Positions 9,716 to 19,639 are shown, numbered from the stretch's first letter. The stretch: DNA of 64,000 nucleotides from Actinomyces lilanjuaniae (GCF_003606385.1 NZ_CP032514.1:248001-312000), one strand, 5' to 3'. Notes: generated by a model not told the origin, from the letters alone. Translations and numbers: made by a program.

Positions 9716-11430
9716 CGCGTCTCCTTGCGCTGGGTGGTGGTCCCTGTGGCGGTCCCTGTGGGGGTGGTGGCTCCGGGGCTGGTGGTCTCGGCGGTCATGA
9801 GCCGCATGAGGCCCTCCTGGTCCGCCTGGGCCCGGGGCAGCTGCCCGGTGACACGGCCCTGGCTCATGGCGTAGATGCGGTCGCAGGTCCCCAGCAGCTC
9901 GGGCAGCTCGGAGGAGATGACCAGGACAGCCTTGCCCGCCTGCGCTAGCTCGTTGATGATCTGGTAGATCTCATACTTGGCGCCGACGTCGATGCCCCGG
10001 GTCGGCTCGTCGAGGATGAGGACGTCGGGGTCAGTGAGCATCCAGCGGGCCAGGACCACCTTCTGCTGGTTCCCGCCGGACAGGGAGCCCACCGGGTCCT
10101 CCAGGGAGCCCGTCTTGATCCGCAGGCTGGTGCGGTACTCCTCAGCCACCTTCCGCTCCCTGCCGGAGTCGACGACGCCGTGGCGCGACACCCGGCCCAG
10201 GGCCGCTGCCGTGGTGTTGGTCTTGACGTCCTGGATGAGGTTGAGACCCAGGTCCTTGCGGTCCTCAGGGACGTAGGCCAGCCCGTGGCGGATGGCAGCC
10301 GCCACGGTGGAGGTGGACACGGGCCTGCCCTCCTTGAGCACGGTCCCGGAGATCCTCGTCCCCCAGGAGCGGCCGAACAGGCTCATGGCCAGCTCGGTGC
10401 GTCCGGCCCCCATGAGCCCAGCCAGCCCGACGACCTCTCCCCGGGCCAGGGTCAGCGCGGCGCCGTTGACGACCGTGCGGGAGGGGTCGGCGGGGTGGTG
10501 GACGGTCCAGTCACGTACCTCCAGGAGGGGCGCGTCCGCGCGGGGGCGCGGCACAGCGCTCCCGCTGCCGTCCCCGCTGCCACCGGGGCCTGAGCCCTGA
10601 GCGGCGGGGTCGGCCTGGGCAGTGGTACCTGTCTGGGCGAGGCCGGTGCTGCCCCGGGGGCGGGTGCGCTCGGGGTAGCGGCTGGACAGAGGACGGCCCA
10701 CCATGAGGCGGATGATCTCCTCCTCGTCGATGCCTCCCGGTCCCTCCAGGGGCGCGGTCCGCACAGTGCGCCCGTCGCGGATGACGGTGGCGCGCTGCGC
10801 GACCCGGCTCACCTCCCCGAGCTTGTGGGAGATCAGTACCATCGTCATCCCCTGGTCGCGCAGCCCTGTCATGAGCCCGAGCAGGTGGGCGGAGTCCTCG
10901 TCGTTGAGCGCCGCGGTGGGCTCGTCCAGGATGAGCAGGCGCACCTGCCTGGACAGGGCCTTGGCGATCTCGACAAGCTGCTGGCTGCCCACGCCGAGGT
11001 CGCCGACCCGCGTGCGGGGCGGGACCGACAGCCCCACCTGCTCCAGCAGGGCTGCGGCGGCCTGGCTGGTGGCCTCCCAGTCGATGACGCCGTGGCGGGC
11101 GCGCTCATGACCCAGGAAGATGTTCTCTGCCACGGACAGGTGGGGGCTCAGGGCCAGCTCCTGGTGGATGATGACGATTCCGGCCGACTCGGAGTCGCGC
11201 ACGGAACGGAACTGGCGCACCTGGCCGTCGTAGACGATGTCGCCGTCGTAGGTGCCCCGCGGCCACACCCCCGACAGGACGTTCATGAGCGTGGACTTTC
11301 CCGCCCCGTTCTCCCCGCACACGGCGTGGATCTCGGCGCGGCGCACCTCAAGGCTGACGTCGTCAAGCGCCTTGCGAGCGCCGAAGGACTTGGTGATATG
11401 GCGCATCTGGAGGATGGTCTCAGCAGTCAT
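9712..11430 (-). CDS. mmsA: Multiple-monosaccharide ABC transporter ATP-binding protein (tandem ABC domains)
   Basis: A 572-residue protein with two ABC cassettes, as in the CUT2 sugar importers MmsA/GguA/XylG. Cassette 1: Walker A GENGAGKST, Walker B LLILDEPTAAL, an SQQLVEIAKAL signature region. Cassette 2: degenerate P-loop GLMGAGRTE and a canonical LSGGNQQKVVLARW followed by VLILDEPTRGIDVG, the usual asymmetry of this family. A low-complexity Gly/Ser/Thr linker of about 45 residues separates them. Start ATG 11430 has a GGAG site upstream. It lies 66 bases downstream of the binding-protein gene and overlaps the permease gene by four bases. Confidence 0.92.
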   Translation of the reverse strand: MTAETILQMRHITKSFGARKALDDVSLEVRRAEIHAVCGENGAGKSTLMNVLSGVWPRGTYDGDIVYDGQVRQFRSVRDSESAGIVIIHQELALSPHLSVAENIFLGHERARHGVIDWEATSQAAAALLEQVGLSVPPRTRVGDLGVGSQQLVEIAKALSRQVRLLILDEPTAALNDEDSAHLLGLMTGLRDQGMTMVLISHKLGEVSRVAQRATVIRDGRTVRTAPLEGPGGIDEEEIIRLMVGRPLSSRYPERTRPRGSTGLAQTGTTAQADPAAQGSGPGGSGDGSGSAVPRPRADAPLLEVRDWTVHHPADPSRTVVNGAALTLARGEVVGLAGLMGAGRTELAMSLFGRSWGTRISGTVLKEGRPVSTSTVAAAIRHGLAYVPEDRKDLGLNLIQDVKTNTTAAALGRVSRHGVVDSGRERKVAEEYRTSLRIKTGSLEDPVGSLSGGNQQKVVLARWMLTDPDVLILDEPTRGIDVGAKYEIYQIINELAQAGKAVLVISSELPELLGTCDRIYAMSQGRVTGQLPRAQADQEGLMRLMTAETTSPGATTPTGTATGTTTQRKETR

Positions 11431-11496
11431 GACAGGCTCCTTCCTGGGTGCCTGCCCGGGCGGCCGCCGACCCGGCGGCGGCGTGGCGCCGGCGGT

Positions 11497-12732
11497 TCAC
11501 AGCCCCACCTCCTCGGCGGTGTAGTAGCCGGAGTCGACGAGTACCTCGGTCACGTTGTCGGCGTCCACGGCCACCGGGTCCAGCAGGTAGGAGGGGACCA
11601 CGGTGACGCCGTTGTCGTAGGAGCTGGTGTCGTTGACCTCTACCGTGGACCCGGTGGCGACCTGGTCCACCATGACGGCGCAGCGCTCGCCCAGCAGCCG
11701 GGTGTCCTTGAAGATGGTCATGGACTGGCGCCCGGAGACGATGCGGGCGACGTTGGCCTGGTCGGCGTCCTGGCCGGTCAGCACCGGCCAGTCAGCCTCC
11801 CCGTAGCCCGCCCCGCCCAGGGCCTGGCTCACTCCCAGGGCGATGGCGTCGTTGGGGCACAGGACCACCTCTACGCGGGTGGTGGTGCTGTAGAAGGAGT
11901 TGAGCCGGTTCTCCATCTCCGACTGGGCGGTGGTGTTGGACCAGGCCTGGATACCGATGGACTGCCAGGCCTCCACCGAGGAGGGCATCTTGCCCGAGGG
12001 GCAGACCAGCTGGCCGGAGCGGATGTAGGGGTCCAGCTCGTCCCAGGCGCCCTCGAAGAAGAACCGGGCGTTGTTGTCGTCCGGACTGCCGGCGAAGGGC
12101 TCGAAGTTGAAGGGGCCCTGGCCGTCGTCGAGCCCCAGGGCCTCGATGATGTAGCGGCCCTGCATGGCGCCGACGTTGTAGTTGTCGAAGGTGACGTAGT
12201 AGTCCACCGACTCGGTGTCACGGATGAGGCGGTCGTAGGCGATGACGGTCACGCCCAGGCTCGCTGCCGAGGTCAGGACCGGGCTCAGCGCGGAGCCGTC
12301 GATCGCCCCGACGACGACAGCGGCGGGGGCCTTGTTGACCATGGTCTGGATCTGGGAGCTCTGCTGCTCCACCTTGTTGTCGGCAAACTGCAGCTCGACG
12401 GTGTAGCCCTTCTCCTCCAGGAGCGTCTTGAGGTTGGCACCGTCGCGGCTCCACCGCTCCAGGTTCTTGGTCGGCATCGAGATGCCGATGAGGGCGCCCT
12501 GACCACCTGCTGCGTCGCCGCCGTAGCCTGCCGTGCGCTCGGCGGTGCAGGCAGCCAGCGTGGGCAGGCCGGGCAGCGCCAGCAGGCCCAGTGTCGCGGC
12601 GCAGGTTGCCAGGAGCGTCCTGCGGGTGGTGCCGGGTGAGGCCTGCCGGGCACGGTACGGCGGGCGGGATGTGGTGGTGGGGACTGTCGTCGTGCTGGCA
12701 GGGGGTGGTCTGTGGGTGGTGGTGCGTGGCAT
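11497..12732 (-). CDS. chvE: Multiple-monosaccharide ABC transporter substrate-binding lipoprotein (ChvE-like)
   Basis: A 411-residue periplasmic-binding-protein-like lipoprotein. ATG 12732 is chosen for its AAGGAGG site at a 5-base spacing. A Ser/Thr/Pro-rich N-region leads to twin arginines (37-38), a hydrophobic segment and lipobox LAAC with Cys62, so Tat export followed by lipidation is possible. The mature part shows ALIGISMPTKNLERWSRDG, KGYTVELQFADNKVEQQ, SQIQTMVNKAPAAVVVGAIDG and the ligand-site region TVIAYDRLIRD, all typical of ChvE-type monosaccharide-binding proteins. It is first in the chvE-mmsA-mmsB operon and captures the sugar at the cell surface. The exact sugar cannot be told from sequence. 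Confidence 0.9.
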   Translation of the reverse strand: MPRTTTHRPPPASTTTVPTTTSRPPYRARQASPGTTRRTLLATCAATLGLLALPGLPTLAACTAERTAGYGGDAAGGQGALIGISMPTKNLERWSRDGANLKTLLEEKGYTVELQFADNKVEQQSSQIQTMVNKAPAAVVVGAIDGSALSPVLTSAASLGVTVIAYDRLIRDTESVDYYVTFDNYNVGAMQGRYIIEALGLDDGQGPFNFEPFAGSPDDNNARFFFEGAWDELDPYIRSGQLVCPSGKMPSSVEAWQSIGIQAWSNTTAQSEMENRLNSFYSTTTRVEVVLCPNDAIALGVSQALGGAGYGEADWPVLTGQDADQANVARIVSGRQSMTIFKDTRLLGERCAVMVDQVATGSTVEVNDTSSYDNGVTVVPSYLLDPVAVDADNVTEVLVDSGYYTAEEVGL

Positions 12733-12830
12733 CGAGGCCTCCTTGCCTTGAGTGCCTGGGGCAGCGTGACAGCGGTGTCGCTCAATATGTTTTATGATAA
12801 GTCTAATTGGGGCGTGGCGCAAGGGGAGTG
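12733..12830 (-). promoter_or_regulatory. AT-rich promoter/operator region of the monosaccharide transporter operon
   Basis: About 50-80 bases upstream of the chvE-like start is an AT-rich patch (12780-12812) in otherwise GC-rich DNA. On the minus strand it reads TTAGACTTATCATAAAACAT followed by ATTG. It is the only such patch between this operon and the next minus-strand gene, so the promoter and a sugar-responsive operator most likely lie here. No -35/-10 pair with ideal spacing is clear. Confidence 0.4.
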
Positions 12831-12866
12831 CAGGGTGGGGTGCGGGGAGGCCGCCGCGTGCTCGAC

Positions 12867-15354
12867 CTACGCCCTGGAGGCCTGGCCTCGTCGCACGGCC
12901 TCCAGCGTCAGGGTGGCTACGTCGGTCACCCTCACGTCAGCGCCCTCGCTGGCCACGCCGTCAGACAGCATCGTGGTGCAGAAGGGGCAGGCGGTAGCGA
13001 CCACCTGAGCCCCGGTGCCAACAGCCTCCCGGGAACGTTCCACGGCGACGCGTGTCCCGATGGTCTCCTCCATGAAGGCGCGCGCCCCGCCACCCCCGCA
13101 GCACAAGCCCCGCTCCTGGCTGCGGGGCATCTCCACGGTGGTCGCCCCGGTGGCCTGGAGGAGCTCACGGGGAGGCGAGTAGACCTGGTTGTGCCGCCCC
13201 AGGTAGCAGGCGTCATGGTAGGTGACCAGGGGCGTGGCCGCCCCGGTGCTCGCGGCCGCAGTGGTGACCTGTTCAGTGTCCTGCCCGGTGGCCCCCCCGG
13301 TTCCGGCGGCGCCTGCCGCCGCACCAGTCTGGGGTGGTGCCGGACGCAGCCGCCCCTCGCGGACCAGGCGGCTCAGCAGCTGGGTGTAGTGCAGGACCTC
13401 GTAGCGGCCCCCGACCTGCGGGTACTCCCGGGCGATCGTGTTGAAGCAGTGAGCACAGCTGACCACGATCCGCTGGGCCCCCGCCTCCCGCAGGGTCTCC
13501 ACGTTCTGGGCGGCCAGCACCTGGTAGAGGATCTCGTTGCCTGCGCGACGGGCCGGGTCGCCGGTGCAGGTCTCCCCCTCACCCAGGACCGCGAAGCTGA
13601 CCCCGGCGGTGTGGAGCAGCTCGGCCACGGCCCGGGTGGTCCGCCTGGCCCGGTCCTCGTAGGCGCCCGCGCAGCCCACCCAGAACAGGTAGTCCACCTC
13701 GGAGGCGTCCTCCACGTCCACACCCACCACCGGCACCTCGAAGTTCAGGCCCTTGGCCCACTCCATCCGCTTGCGCGCAGGCAGTCCCCAGGGGTTGCCC
13801 CGCGACTCCAGCCTGCGGAACATCTGGCCCAGCTCCTTGGGGAAGGCCGACTCCATGAGGACCTGCTGGCGACGCACGTCAACGACGTGGTCCACGTGCT
13901 CAATGTCCACCGGGCACTGGTCCACACAGGCCCCGCACATGGTGCACGACCACAGCACGTCCCCAGGGATGACTGCACCTGCCAGCGGGGCGGGCCGGGT
14001 CGCCACCCCTGTCTCGCTGGGTGCGGCCCTGGCCGCCAGCAGGGCGCCCAGGACGTCGCCGGTGTGGGCGGTCCCGGGCTCCAGGCCCAGACTGGTCTGG
14101 CGGGCCAGGCCGTCGCGCATCCCCGCCACGCGACCCACCAGACCGCCGGAGACCGGGCGCGAGGCCAGCGCCTCCTCGGTGACCTCGTCGGGGGCTACCC
14201 CCAGGGAGGCGGCCGCACGCAGGTAGGGGGCCGCCGCTGCGTGGTGGTCGCGCAGCGCCATGACGAAGAGCTTGGGGCTCAGCGGCTTGCCGGTGTTCCA
14301 GGCCGGGCACAGGTCCTGGCAGCGTCCGCACTCGGTACAGGTGGAGAAGTCCAGCAGCCCCTTCCACGTGAAGTCCTCGATCCGCCCCACGCCCAGGCGC
14401 AGCTCCTGGCCGGAGTCCTCGGCCGCCTCCATCGCCTCCTCAAGCTGGTCCAGCGTGTCCGCGCTCAGGGGCTGGCCGTCGACCTCTATGGGCTGGAGGG
14501 GGCCCAGGGCCTTGGAGCCGTCCGTCTCACGCCGGGCGTAGATGTTGACAAAGGCCAGGAAGCGGTGCCAGGCCACGCCCATGGAGGGCTGCAGGCCGAC
14601 CACCACGAACCAGCTCATGGACAGCACCACCTTGACGGTGGCCACCACCATGACCGACGTCTCCAGCGCCGAGGTCCCCAGGGGTGTCAGGAGCGGTCCG
14701 CTCCAGGCGGTCAGGGGGAAGTGCGTCCAGGTGGCCAGGGCGCGCTGGGAGGCCTCGGGGACAGGGCCAGCAGGGCGTGCTCCAGCATGCGCAGCACGAT
14801 GACGCAGGCCACCACACCGATGATCGTGGCCTCCACGAACCGTGCCTGGGAGGATGTCGAGCCGGAGAAGCGGGGGTGCGGGGGCGTCGGCCGCCCTGGG
14901 AGTCGGCCGCGTAGGGAGGGGCGGCTCGACCGGCGCGCGTCAGGCGCCAGCGCAAGACGCTCAGGCCCGTGATGCCTGCCAGGGACAGCCAGCCGATGCC
15001 CTCCGTCACCCACCCCCACCAGGCGGTGTGGCCGATCAGCGGCAGGGCGAAGGACGCCCCGCCCAGCACCTGTCCGTAGCCGCTGACCAGGGTGAGGAAG
15101 AGCAGGGGGAAAGAGACCATGACCAGCCAGTGGGCCGCCCTGATGAGGGGGCGTCCTCGGAAGGCACGGTGGTTGAGGGCAGCCGACAGCGACAGCCACA
15201 TCCGTCGTCGTAGCGGTCGCAGGCGCTGGGACCCGACCGGGCGGCCCACTGCCATCCGGGCCGCAATAGTGAAGCAGGCGCGCGCGAAAACCGTGGTACC
15301 GACTACCGTGGCGAGGACGACGATGACGGCACACACGACCTGGACGGTGCTCAT
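12867..15354 (-). CDS. Membrane-anchored Fe-S oxidoreductase (heterodisulfide-reductase/GlpC type), two apparent frameshifts
   Basis: One 829-residue protein is obtained after adding one base at G-runs 14872-14876 and 14757-14760. The N-terminal ~250 residues form a membrane domain (AVIVVLATVVGTTVFARA, HWLVMVSFPLLFLTLVSGYG, TIIGVVACVIVLRML, VVATVKVVLSMSWFVVVG), like the NarI/HdrE-type quinone-reactive domain. Two 4Fe-4S motifs follow, CTECGRCQDLCP and CTMCGACVDQCP. Then come two CCG-type domains, with VGCAGAYEDRA, SCAHCFNTIAREYP, HDACYLGRHN and ERGLCCGGGGAR. Such proteins pass electrons between quinones and cytoplasmic carriers. ATG 15354 has AGGAGG upstream. Both shifts are homopolymer contractions, so the gene is probably intact. 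Confidence 0.85.
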
Positions 15355-15787
15355 GCGTGGTGTCCTCCTCGGGTGGGCGGGTGCTGACGGCAGCGGGAGG
15401 CCGCGCGGTAGGGGTTCCTGCCCCTGCTGGGGTGGTTGCCGGGGCTGGTGCCGCGTCAGGCCGACGACGCTGGTGACAGCCTACTCGGCGGGCGGGGAGC
15501 GCCTCGCGTGGGGCGAGTGCTTGCGTGAGGAGCACCACTGGTGGGCGGGGCGGTCATGGTCGGCGACAGCGGCGTCGGCTCCCGATGACGGCCCGCCCCC
15601 TGGGAGTGCTGGGCACCCCTGTGACGGCCAGGCCCCTTGACCTGGAGGGCTTCTCCCTGTTGCCTGTGCCTGGAGAGCCGGTGAAGGCCTGCCCGCCCGG
15701 CTCTTTGGAGCTCAGCCAGCACTGCCACCGTGCCCGGCCACCGACCCAGAGACCAGAACCAGCGACCCACGACCCCAGGAGCAGCCG
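15355..15787 (+). other. Intergenic region between divergent genes
   Basis: 433 bases between the Fe-S oxidoreductase (minus) and the YbjN-like gene (plus). Reading frames on both strands have odd composition and no homology I recognise. It should hold both promoters. The only clear element is the AGGAG ribosome-binding site before ATG 15788. No hairpin with a T-run was found. Confidence 0.4.
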
Positions 15788-17314
15788 ATGGCATCACGAT
15801 CAGCACGCCGCAAGTCCACGCCCAGGGGCGGCGTGCGCCGCAGGCCCTCCTCCCGGGGCGCCGCGCCTACCGCGCAGTTGACGCGTGTCACCCCCAGGCG
15901 TCTGGAGCGCGCTGTGGCCTCCCTCCACCTCCCCTACTCCCTGACCCCCGACAAGGAGGTCAGGGTCATGGCGGACTCCGGGGTCGTCAGCCTGGTGGCA
16001 GAGGCGAGCATGCTGAAGGTGGGGGCGTGGTGGCTCCCGCAGGCCCCGCTGAGCCTGGAGGTGCCGCTGGTGGTCGTTGCCAACGGCTGGAATCTCCGCC
16101 GGGGTGTGCCGGTGGCGGGTGTGACCGAGGTGGGTACCGGCGGGGCGCTGCTCATGACCGCCAGCGCGGTGGTTCCCGTGGGTGCGGGTCTGAGCGACGC
16201 CCAGCTCCTCCACGTGGTGGAGGACGCCACCGAGGACTGTGTGGGCTTTCTCAGTCACCTGGAGGAGGTGTTTCCGCAGACGCGCTTCAACGCGATGGCT
16301 GCCTCCGTGGGCCTTCTTGACCAGGAGCGCGACGCCGTCAGGCTCTCCCCGGAGGAGTCTGCCCACCAGGCCCGCGAGCTGGTGGAGCGGGCCAGGGCGG
16401 CGGCCGACTCTGACCTGGACCGCGCGGGCACCCTGCTGGTCGGAGCCATGGAGCACGCCGGCCGTGCTGGCCTGACCGCCCGGGACATAGGGGCCGACGA
16501 GCTCCTCGTCCAGCTGCTGGAGCGCTCGGTGAGAGACCGCAAGCCGGAGGAGGGGCGCCAGGCCGCCGTCGGCCGGAGGCTGCTGGAGGGGCTGCGTTCC
16601 GGTGGTGCGTCCCACGGTGCGTCATCTGGCGGCGCGTCGCCTGACGGCGCCGAGGCAGACGGTGCCGCCCCTGGCCACGGACCAGGTGGGGGCGCCCACA
16701 GCGGTGCTGACGGTGCGCGCCCGGAGGACGACGACCAGGGGGCGGGGCCGCACTGGGCTGTGACCATCGCCCGTGTCAGCGCCGTCTTGTCCGCAGCGGG
16801 CCGCAAGGTCGCTCACGACGACGCCGGAGTCCGGGAGCCCGGTCCGCAGGGCGGCCAGGTCCAGGAGGCCCAGGAGCAGGGTTCCCAGGCCGACTCGGGG
16901 AGCAGCCTGGTGGTCGAGGTCGGCGAGCACCAGGTCCAGGTCAGCCTGGAGGGAGACGACCTGGTGGTGCGCAGCCGCTGGGACGCCTCCGTGACAGGGC
17001 CGGTGGGTGAGGCTCTCCTGGAGCGCGCGCTCATGGTTGCTGCCGGGTGGAACGGGGCTGGGCAGGTCCTGGGGGCTCGCGTCGTCGCACCACAGGACGG
17101 CGCCGCGCTGGCGGACGACACTGCTGGAGGCGGGCTGGTCGTGGAGGGCTACGTGCGCTGGTGCGTTGCCTCCGGGGCCAGCGACAGCCAGCTGTCCCAC
17201 ATGCTGGAGGCGGCCCTGGTCGAGGTGGACTACCTGGCCCGATTCTGCGACCAGCACGTCACGACCCCGGAGACGGAGCACGAGGCAGACAGGCAGGCGG
17301 CGGGGCAGGACTGA
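15788..17314 (+). CDS. Protein with two YbjN-like domains
   Basis: A 508-residue soluble protein; ATG 15788 follows an AGGAG site. After a basic N-terminus (RSARRKSTPRGGVRRRPSS), residues ~30-180 resemble a YbjN domain: LERAVASLHLPYSLTPD, a strand-rich centre, then GLSDAQLLHVVEDATEDC. After a helical stretch and a Gly/Ala/Asp-rich linker (~270-330), a second similar unit ends SGASDSQLSHMLEAALVEVDYL. The internal repeat of the 'DxQLxHxxExAxxxxxxF' ending supports two copies. YbjN proteins share the type III secretion chaperone fold, but no function is established for actinobacterial versions. It lies upstream of the T7SS-type toxin locus; a link is speculative. Confidence 0.55.
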   Translation: MASRSARRKSTPRGGVRRRPSSRGAAPTAQLTRVTPRRLERAVASLHLPYSLTPDKEVRVMADSGVVSLVAEASMLKVGAWWLPQAPLSLEVPLVVVANGWNLRRGVPVAGVTEVGTGGALLMTASAVVPVGAGLSDAQLLHVVEDATEDCVGFLSHLEEVFPQTRFNAMAASVGLLDQERDAVRLSPEESAHQARELVERARAAADSDLDRAGTLLVGAMEHAGRAGLTARDIGADELLVQLLERSVRDRKPEEGRQAAVGRRLLEGLRSGGASHGASSGGASPDGAEADGAAPGHGPGGGAHSGADGARPEDDDQGAGPHWAVTIARVSAVLSAAGRKVAHDDAGVREPGPQGGQVQEAQEQGSQADSGSSLVVEVGEHQVQVSLEGDDLVVRSRWDASVTGPVGEALLERALMVAAGWNGAGQVLGARVVAPQDGAALADDTAGGGLVVEGYVRWCVASGASDSQLSHMLEAALVEVDYLARFCDQHVTTPETEHEADRQAAGQD

Positions 17315-17448
17315 GAGCCGGGCTGAGGCAGCGGGCGGGCTCGCCCGCCCGGTCGTTGGCCGGTCGTTGATGGGCCGGTCGTTGGGAGGGACTGGTGTGG
17401 CAGGGATAGCCGCTGGTTCAGGCCATGAGGTCTCAGGCCGTGGATGTC

Positions 17449-17760
17449 CTAGGCCTCGAGCGCCCGCTGCCCCTTGAGCGGGTCAACTGTCTTGCCGCCG
17501 TACCACTTGGCTGCCTGGCGCAGGCTCAGCTCGCGCACCAGGGTGGCGGCTGCACCGGAGATGACGGCGAAGGCGACGACCTCCGCCAGCCGGTAGTCCA
17601 GCAGCCGGTCGTCCTCCTGCGGGGCGGGCTTGCCGGTGGCTGCCCGCCAGCCGACGGAGATCAGCCTGTCCACGACAAAGCCTGAGGCGAGGGTGGCGAC
17701 CGCGGCGGTCGCCCGCCACGCGATGTCGGTGGAGCGGGTCGTCGTGCTCTTCCTGGCCAT
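17449..17760 (-). CDS. DUF4235-type small membrane protein
   Basis: A 103-residue protein; ATG 17758-17760 has a TAAGGAGG site at a 5-base spacing, better than the longer frame from 17823. It begins MARKSTTTRSTDIAWRATA. Two hydrophobic segments follow (AVATLASGFVVDRLISVGW and AEVVAFAVISGAAATLVREL), with a GKPAPQEDDRL loop between them and a basic tail AAKWYGGKT. This is the layout of actinobacterial DUF4235 proteins, of unknown function. Confidence 0.7.
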   Translation of the reverse strand: MARKSTTTRSTDIAWRATAAVATLASGFVVDRLISVGWRAATGKPAPQEDDRLLDYRLAEVVAFAVISGAAATLVRELSLRQAAKWYGGKTVDPLKGQRALEA

Positions 17761-17910
17761 GGGGTCCTCCTTAGGCGGCTGGCGGTGGGTCGGCAGCGGG
17801 CCGGTCTTGTCGTGTCCGATCATGCCCCAACGCGGGCCGACCGCGCACCGTCACGCACCGACAGCCGGACCGTCCCGCGACACATGCTCGCCAAGCCGTA
17901 CCCGCCGGTC

Positions 17911-18192
17911 CTACCGGGAGGCGGTCCCCGGACCGGGGGTGGGCAGCGGCGGCATCGGTACCCAGCGTCCGTCTGTCCCGAGGCGCCACGGCCACTGCCG
18001 TGGCGTGGGCACCACCCGGCCCTGACGCACCAGGAGGCCGCCGGTCATAATCGAGACGTCCTGGACGACGTCGAGCATCGGGTCGCACTCCTTCTCGAAG
18101 GGGACGAGGCACTGGGTGAGGACCGCAAGGTCCCAGGAGGCAGGCGGCTCCACCTGGAGCACCCGGGCCACCTCGCGCCGGTCCATGACCAT
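17911..18192 (-). CDS. Hypothetical protein, N-terminus uncertain
   Basis: A 93-residue frame from ATG 18192: MVMDRREVARVLQVEPPASW, then LAVLTQCLVPFEKECDPMLDV and QDVSIMTGGLLVRQGRVVPTP. The same frame stays open upstream to about 18300 with protein-like sequence (VSTLAFFIDALP, TRPALSLARP) but no start codon, and a stop precedes it. The true protein may therefore be longer and joined by a frameshift, as in many genes here. No family is recognised. Confidence 0.4.
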   Translation of the reverse strand: MVMDRREVARVLQVEPPASWDLAVLTQCLVPFEKECDPMLDVVQDVSIMTGGLLVRQGRVVPTPRQWPWRLGTDGRWVPMPPLPTPGPGTASR

Positions 18193-18881
18193 GGTGGGGC
18201 GCGCCAGGCTGAGGGCGGGACGAGTGGGCAGGGCGTCGATGAAGAAGGCGAGGGTGGAGACGGTGGGGTGGGTGCGGCGGCCGTGGTGGCCGTGACTGCC
18301 CTAGGGGCCGCCGCCCGGGGTCCCTGTCTCTGAGCAGATGCTGGGTGACGTACCCAGGGCTGTGCCTGGTCTGCTGGGAGCACGGGGCCTCCTCTCGCGG
18401 CTAGCTCACGGTGGGCTTGGGTGACGGGTCTGGGTCAGGGCAGGCGGGCTCGCTGGGCGGGTCCAGGTGGTGCGCCCGCTCTGCTACCTGCGCTCTGCTA
18501 CCTGGCGGCGGCCCGGCCGCCTGGCTCAGGTCGGGCCGCCGGACGGGGCCACTGTAACCACAGCGTGACAGCCCGCAAGCACGGGAGGGTGGAAAGTGAC
18601 CTGTCTCGCTGCTTGCAGCCGTCTTCTGACCGAGTTTGACACGGTTTCTACAACTGAACTGAGCAGGGGAGATGCTGGAGGGGTGGGGAGAAGCCACGGC
18701 ATTCTGCCGCCAGGGTGACCTGCGGTGCCCTCCCGGTGTGGAGAGTGGAGTAACTGGAGGCGACCGGAGTTGTGGGAATCCTCAGATTTCATTTTAGTCT
18801 CCCAGGTTCCCTTCCCTGGTGCCAGGTGGGTCGGTAGCGTGCGCCGGGCACAGGTTCCGTGAGCCGACTTGAGGAGACATC
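18193..18881 (+). other. Upstream region of the T7SS-type toxin locus
   Basis: 689 bases without a confident gene. Part of 18193-18300 is probably the missing N-terminal coding region of the preceding minus-strand gene. 18590-18860 is clearly less GC-rich than its surroundings and includes TTGACA at 18636-18641 and an AT-rich TTTCATTTTAGTC patch near 18786-18800. It is the likely promoter region for the small WXG100-type genes. The GAGGAG at 18871-18876 is the ribosome-binding site of the first. Confidence 0.35.
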
Positions 18882-19214
18882 GTGAAGTTCGGCATGGGCG
18901 TGTCCACCCTGGGGACGCTGACGAGGCAGACCTCGACCTCCAACGAGGACCTTGGCGGCCTGGTCAAGGAGCTGGTCGCCTCCGCCGAGCCCCTGGAGGG
19001 GCGGTTCAACGGGGTGGCTCGGGCCTCCTTCGACCAGTTCAAGAGCCGTACCGACGAGGTGGCCGCCGAGCTCAACAGCGCCCTGAGCGGCATCCTGGAG
19101 GGTATCGCGGGGATGGACACGGCCTTTGTCCAGGGGGAGCAGGACATGGCGGAGTCCACCCGTGCGGCGGAGTCCTCCGTCAGTTTTGACGCAGCACGGT
19201 TCGGCGGCCGCTAG
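18882..19214 (+). CDS. WXG100/ESX-like small helical protein
   Basis: A 110-residue, Cys-free, largely helical protein. GTG 18882 follows GAGGAG. The centre, EGRFNGVARASFDQFKSRTDEV, sits where WXG100 proteins carry their helix-turn-helix (W-x-G turn followed by A...F); here the Trp position is occupied by Phe-Asn-Gly. Two long amphipathic helices flank it (NEDLGGLVKELVASAEPLEG and EVAAELNSALSGILEGIAGM). Position at the head of a toxin operon and size match T7SS (ESX) partner proteins that dimerise with or escort the toxin. The assignment rests on fold-like pattern and context. Confidence 0.6.
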   Translation: MKFGMGVSTLGTLTRQTSTSNEDLGGLVKELVASAEPLEGRFNGVARASFDQFKSRTDEVAAELNSALSGILEGIAGMDTAFVQGEQDMAESTRAAESSVSFDAARFGGR

Positions 19215-19327
19215 CCGCAGGAGGGCGCGTGCGGTGCGGACCTGTGGCGGTCCACCACCAGCGGGGCCCAGACCGGGAGCCACTGGAAGCGATCAGGGAC
19301 TGACGGACAACCAGAAAGGGATATGTC

Positions 19328-19639
19328 ATGGCAAACAACACGGAGCAGCGCTCCTACGACACCGGGGCCTCCCAGGAGGCGCAGTCCAACTTTGAGCGAG
19401 TGGCCTCCCGTCTGGAGGCTCTCATCGGGCAGCGCGACGCCGACGTCAAGGCCGCGATGGCCCAGTACCAGGCCGACGGGGTGTCGGAGGAGTACCGGGG
19501 CAAGGAGCAGCGGTGGAGCTCGGCGGCCGGTGAGGTGCGCGGGATCATCACCACGATCCGCACCTCCCTCCAGACCACGGACGACGGGGCGCAGGCTGCG
19601 ATCCAGCGCGCCAAGCAGTCCGTGGACAACATGGGCTGA
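19328..19639 (+). CDS. WXG100/ESX-like small helical protein
   Basis: A 103-residue acidic helical protein starting MANNTEQRSYDTGASQEAQS, preceded by AGAAAGGGA. Helix 1 is NFERVASRLEALIGQRDADV, then a turn region YQADGVSEEYRGKEQRW and a second helix VRGIITTIRTSLQTTDDGAQ. This resembles a WXG100/ESAT-6-like hairpin with a degenerate turn. It is the second of three small genes before the large toxin gene and likely serves as a secretion partner or targeting factor. There is no signal peptide, as expected for T7SS substrates. Confidence 0.6.
   Translation: MANNTEQRSYDTGASQEAQSNFERVASRLEALIGQRDADVKAAMAQYQADGVSEEYRGKEQRWSSAAGEVRGIITTIRTSLQTTDDGAQAAIQRAKQSVDNMG

Noticed and set aside
10825..12639. 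604-residue plus-strand frame opposite mmsA and the chvE-like gene
   Set aside because: Opposite-strand shadow; both minus-strand genes have full family motifs.
12807..14972. 721-residue plus-strand frame opposite the Fe-S oxidoreductase
   Set aside because: Gly/His-rich antisense translation; the Cys clusters of the minus strand are decisive.
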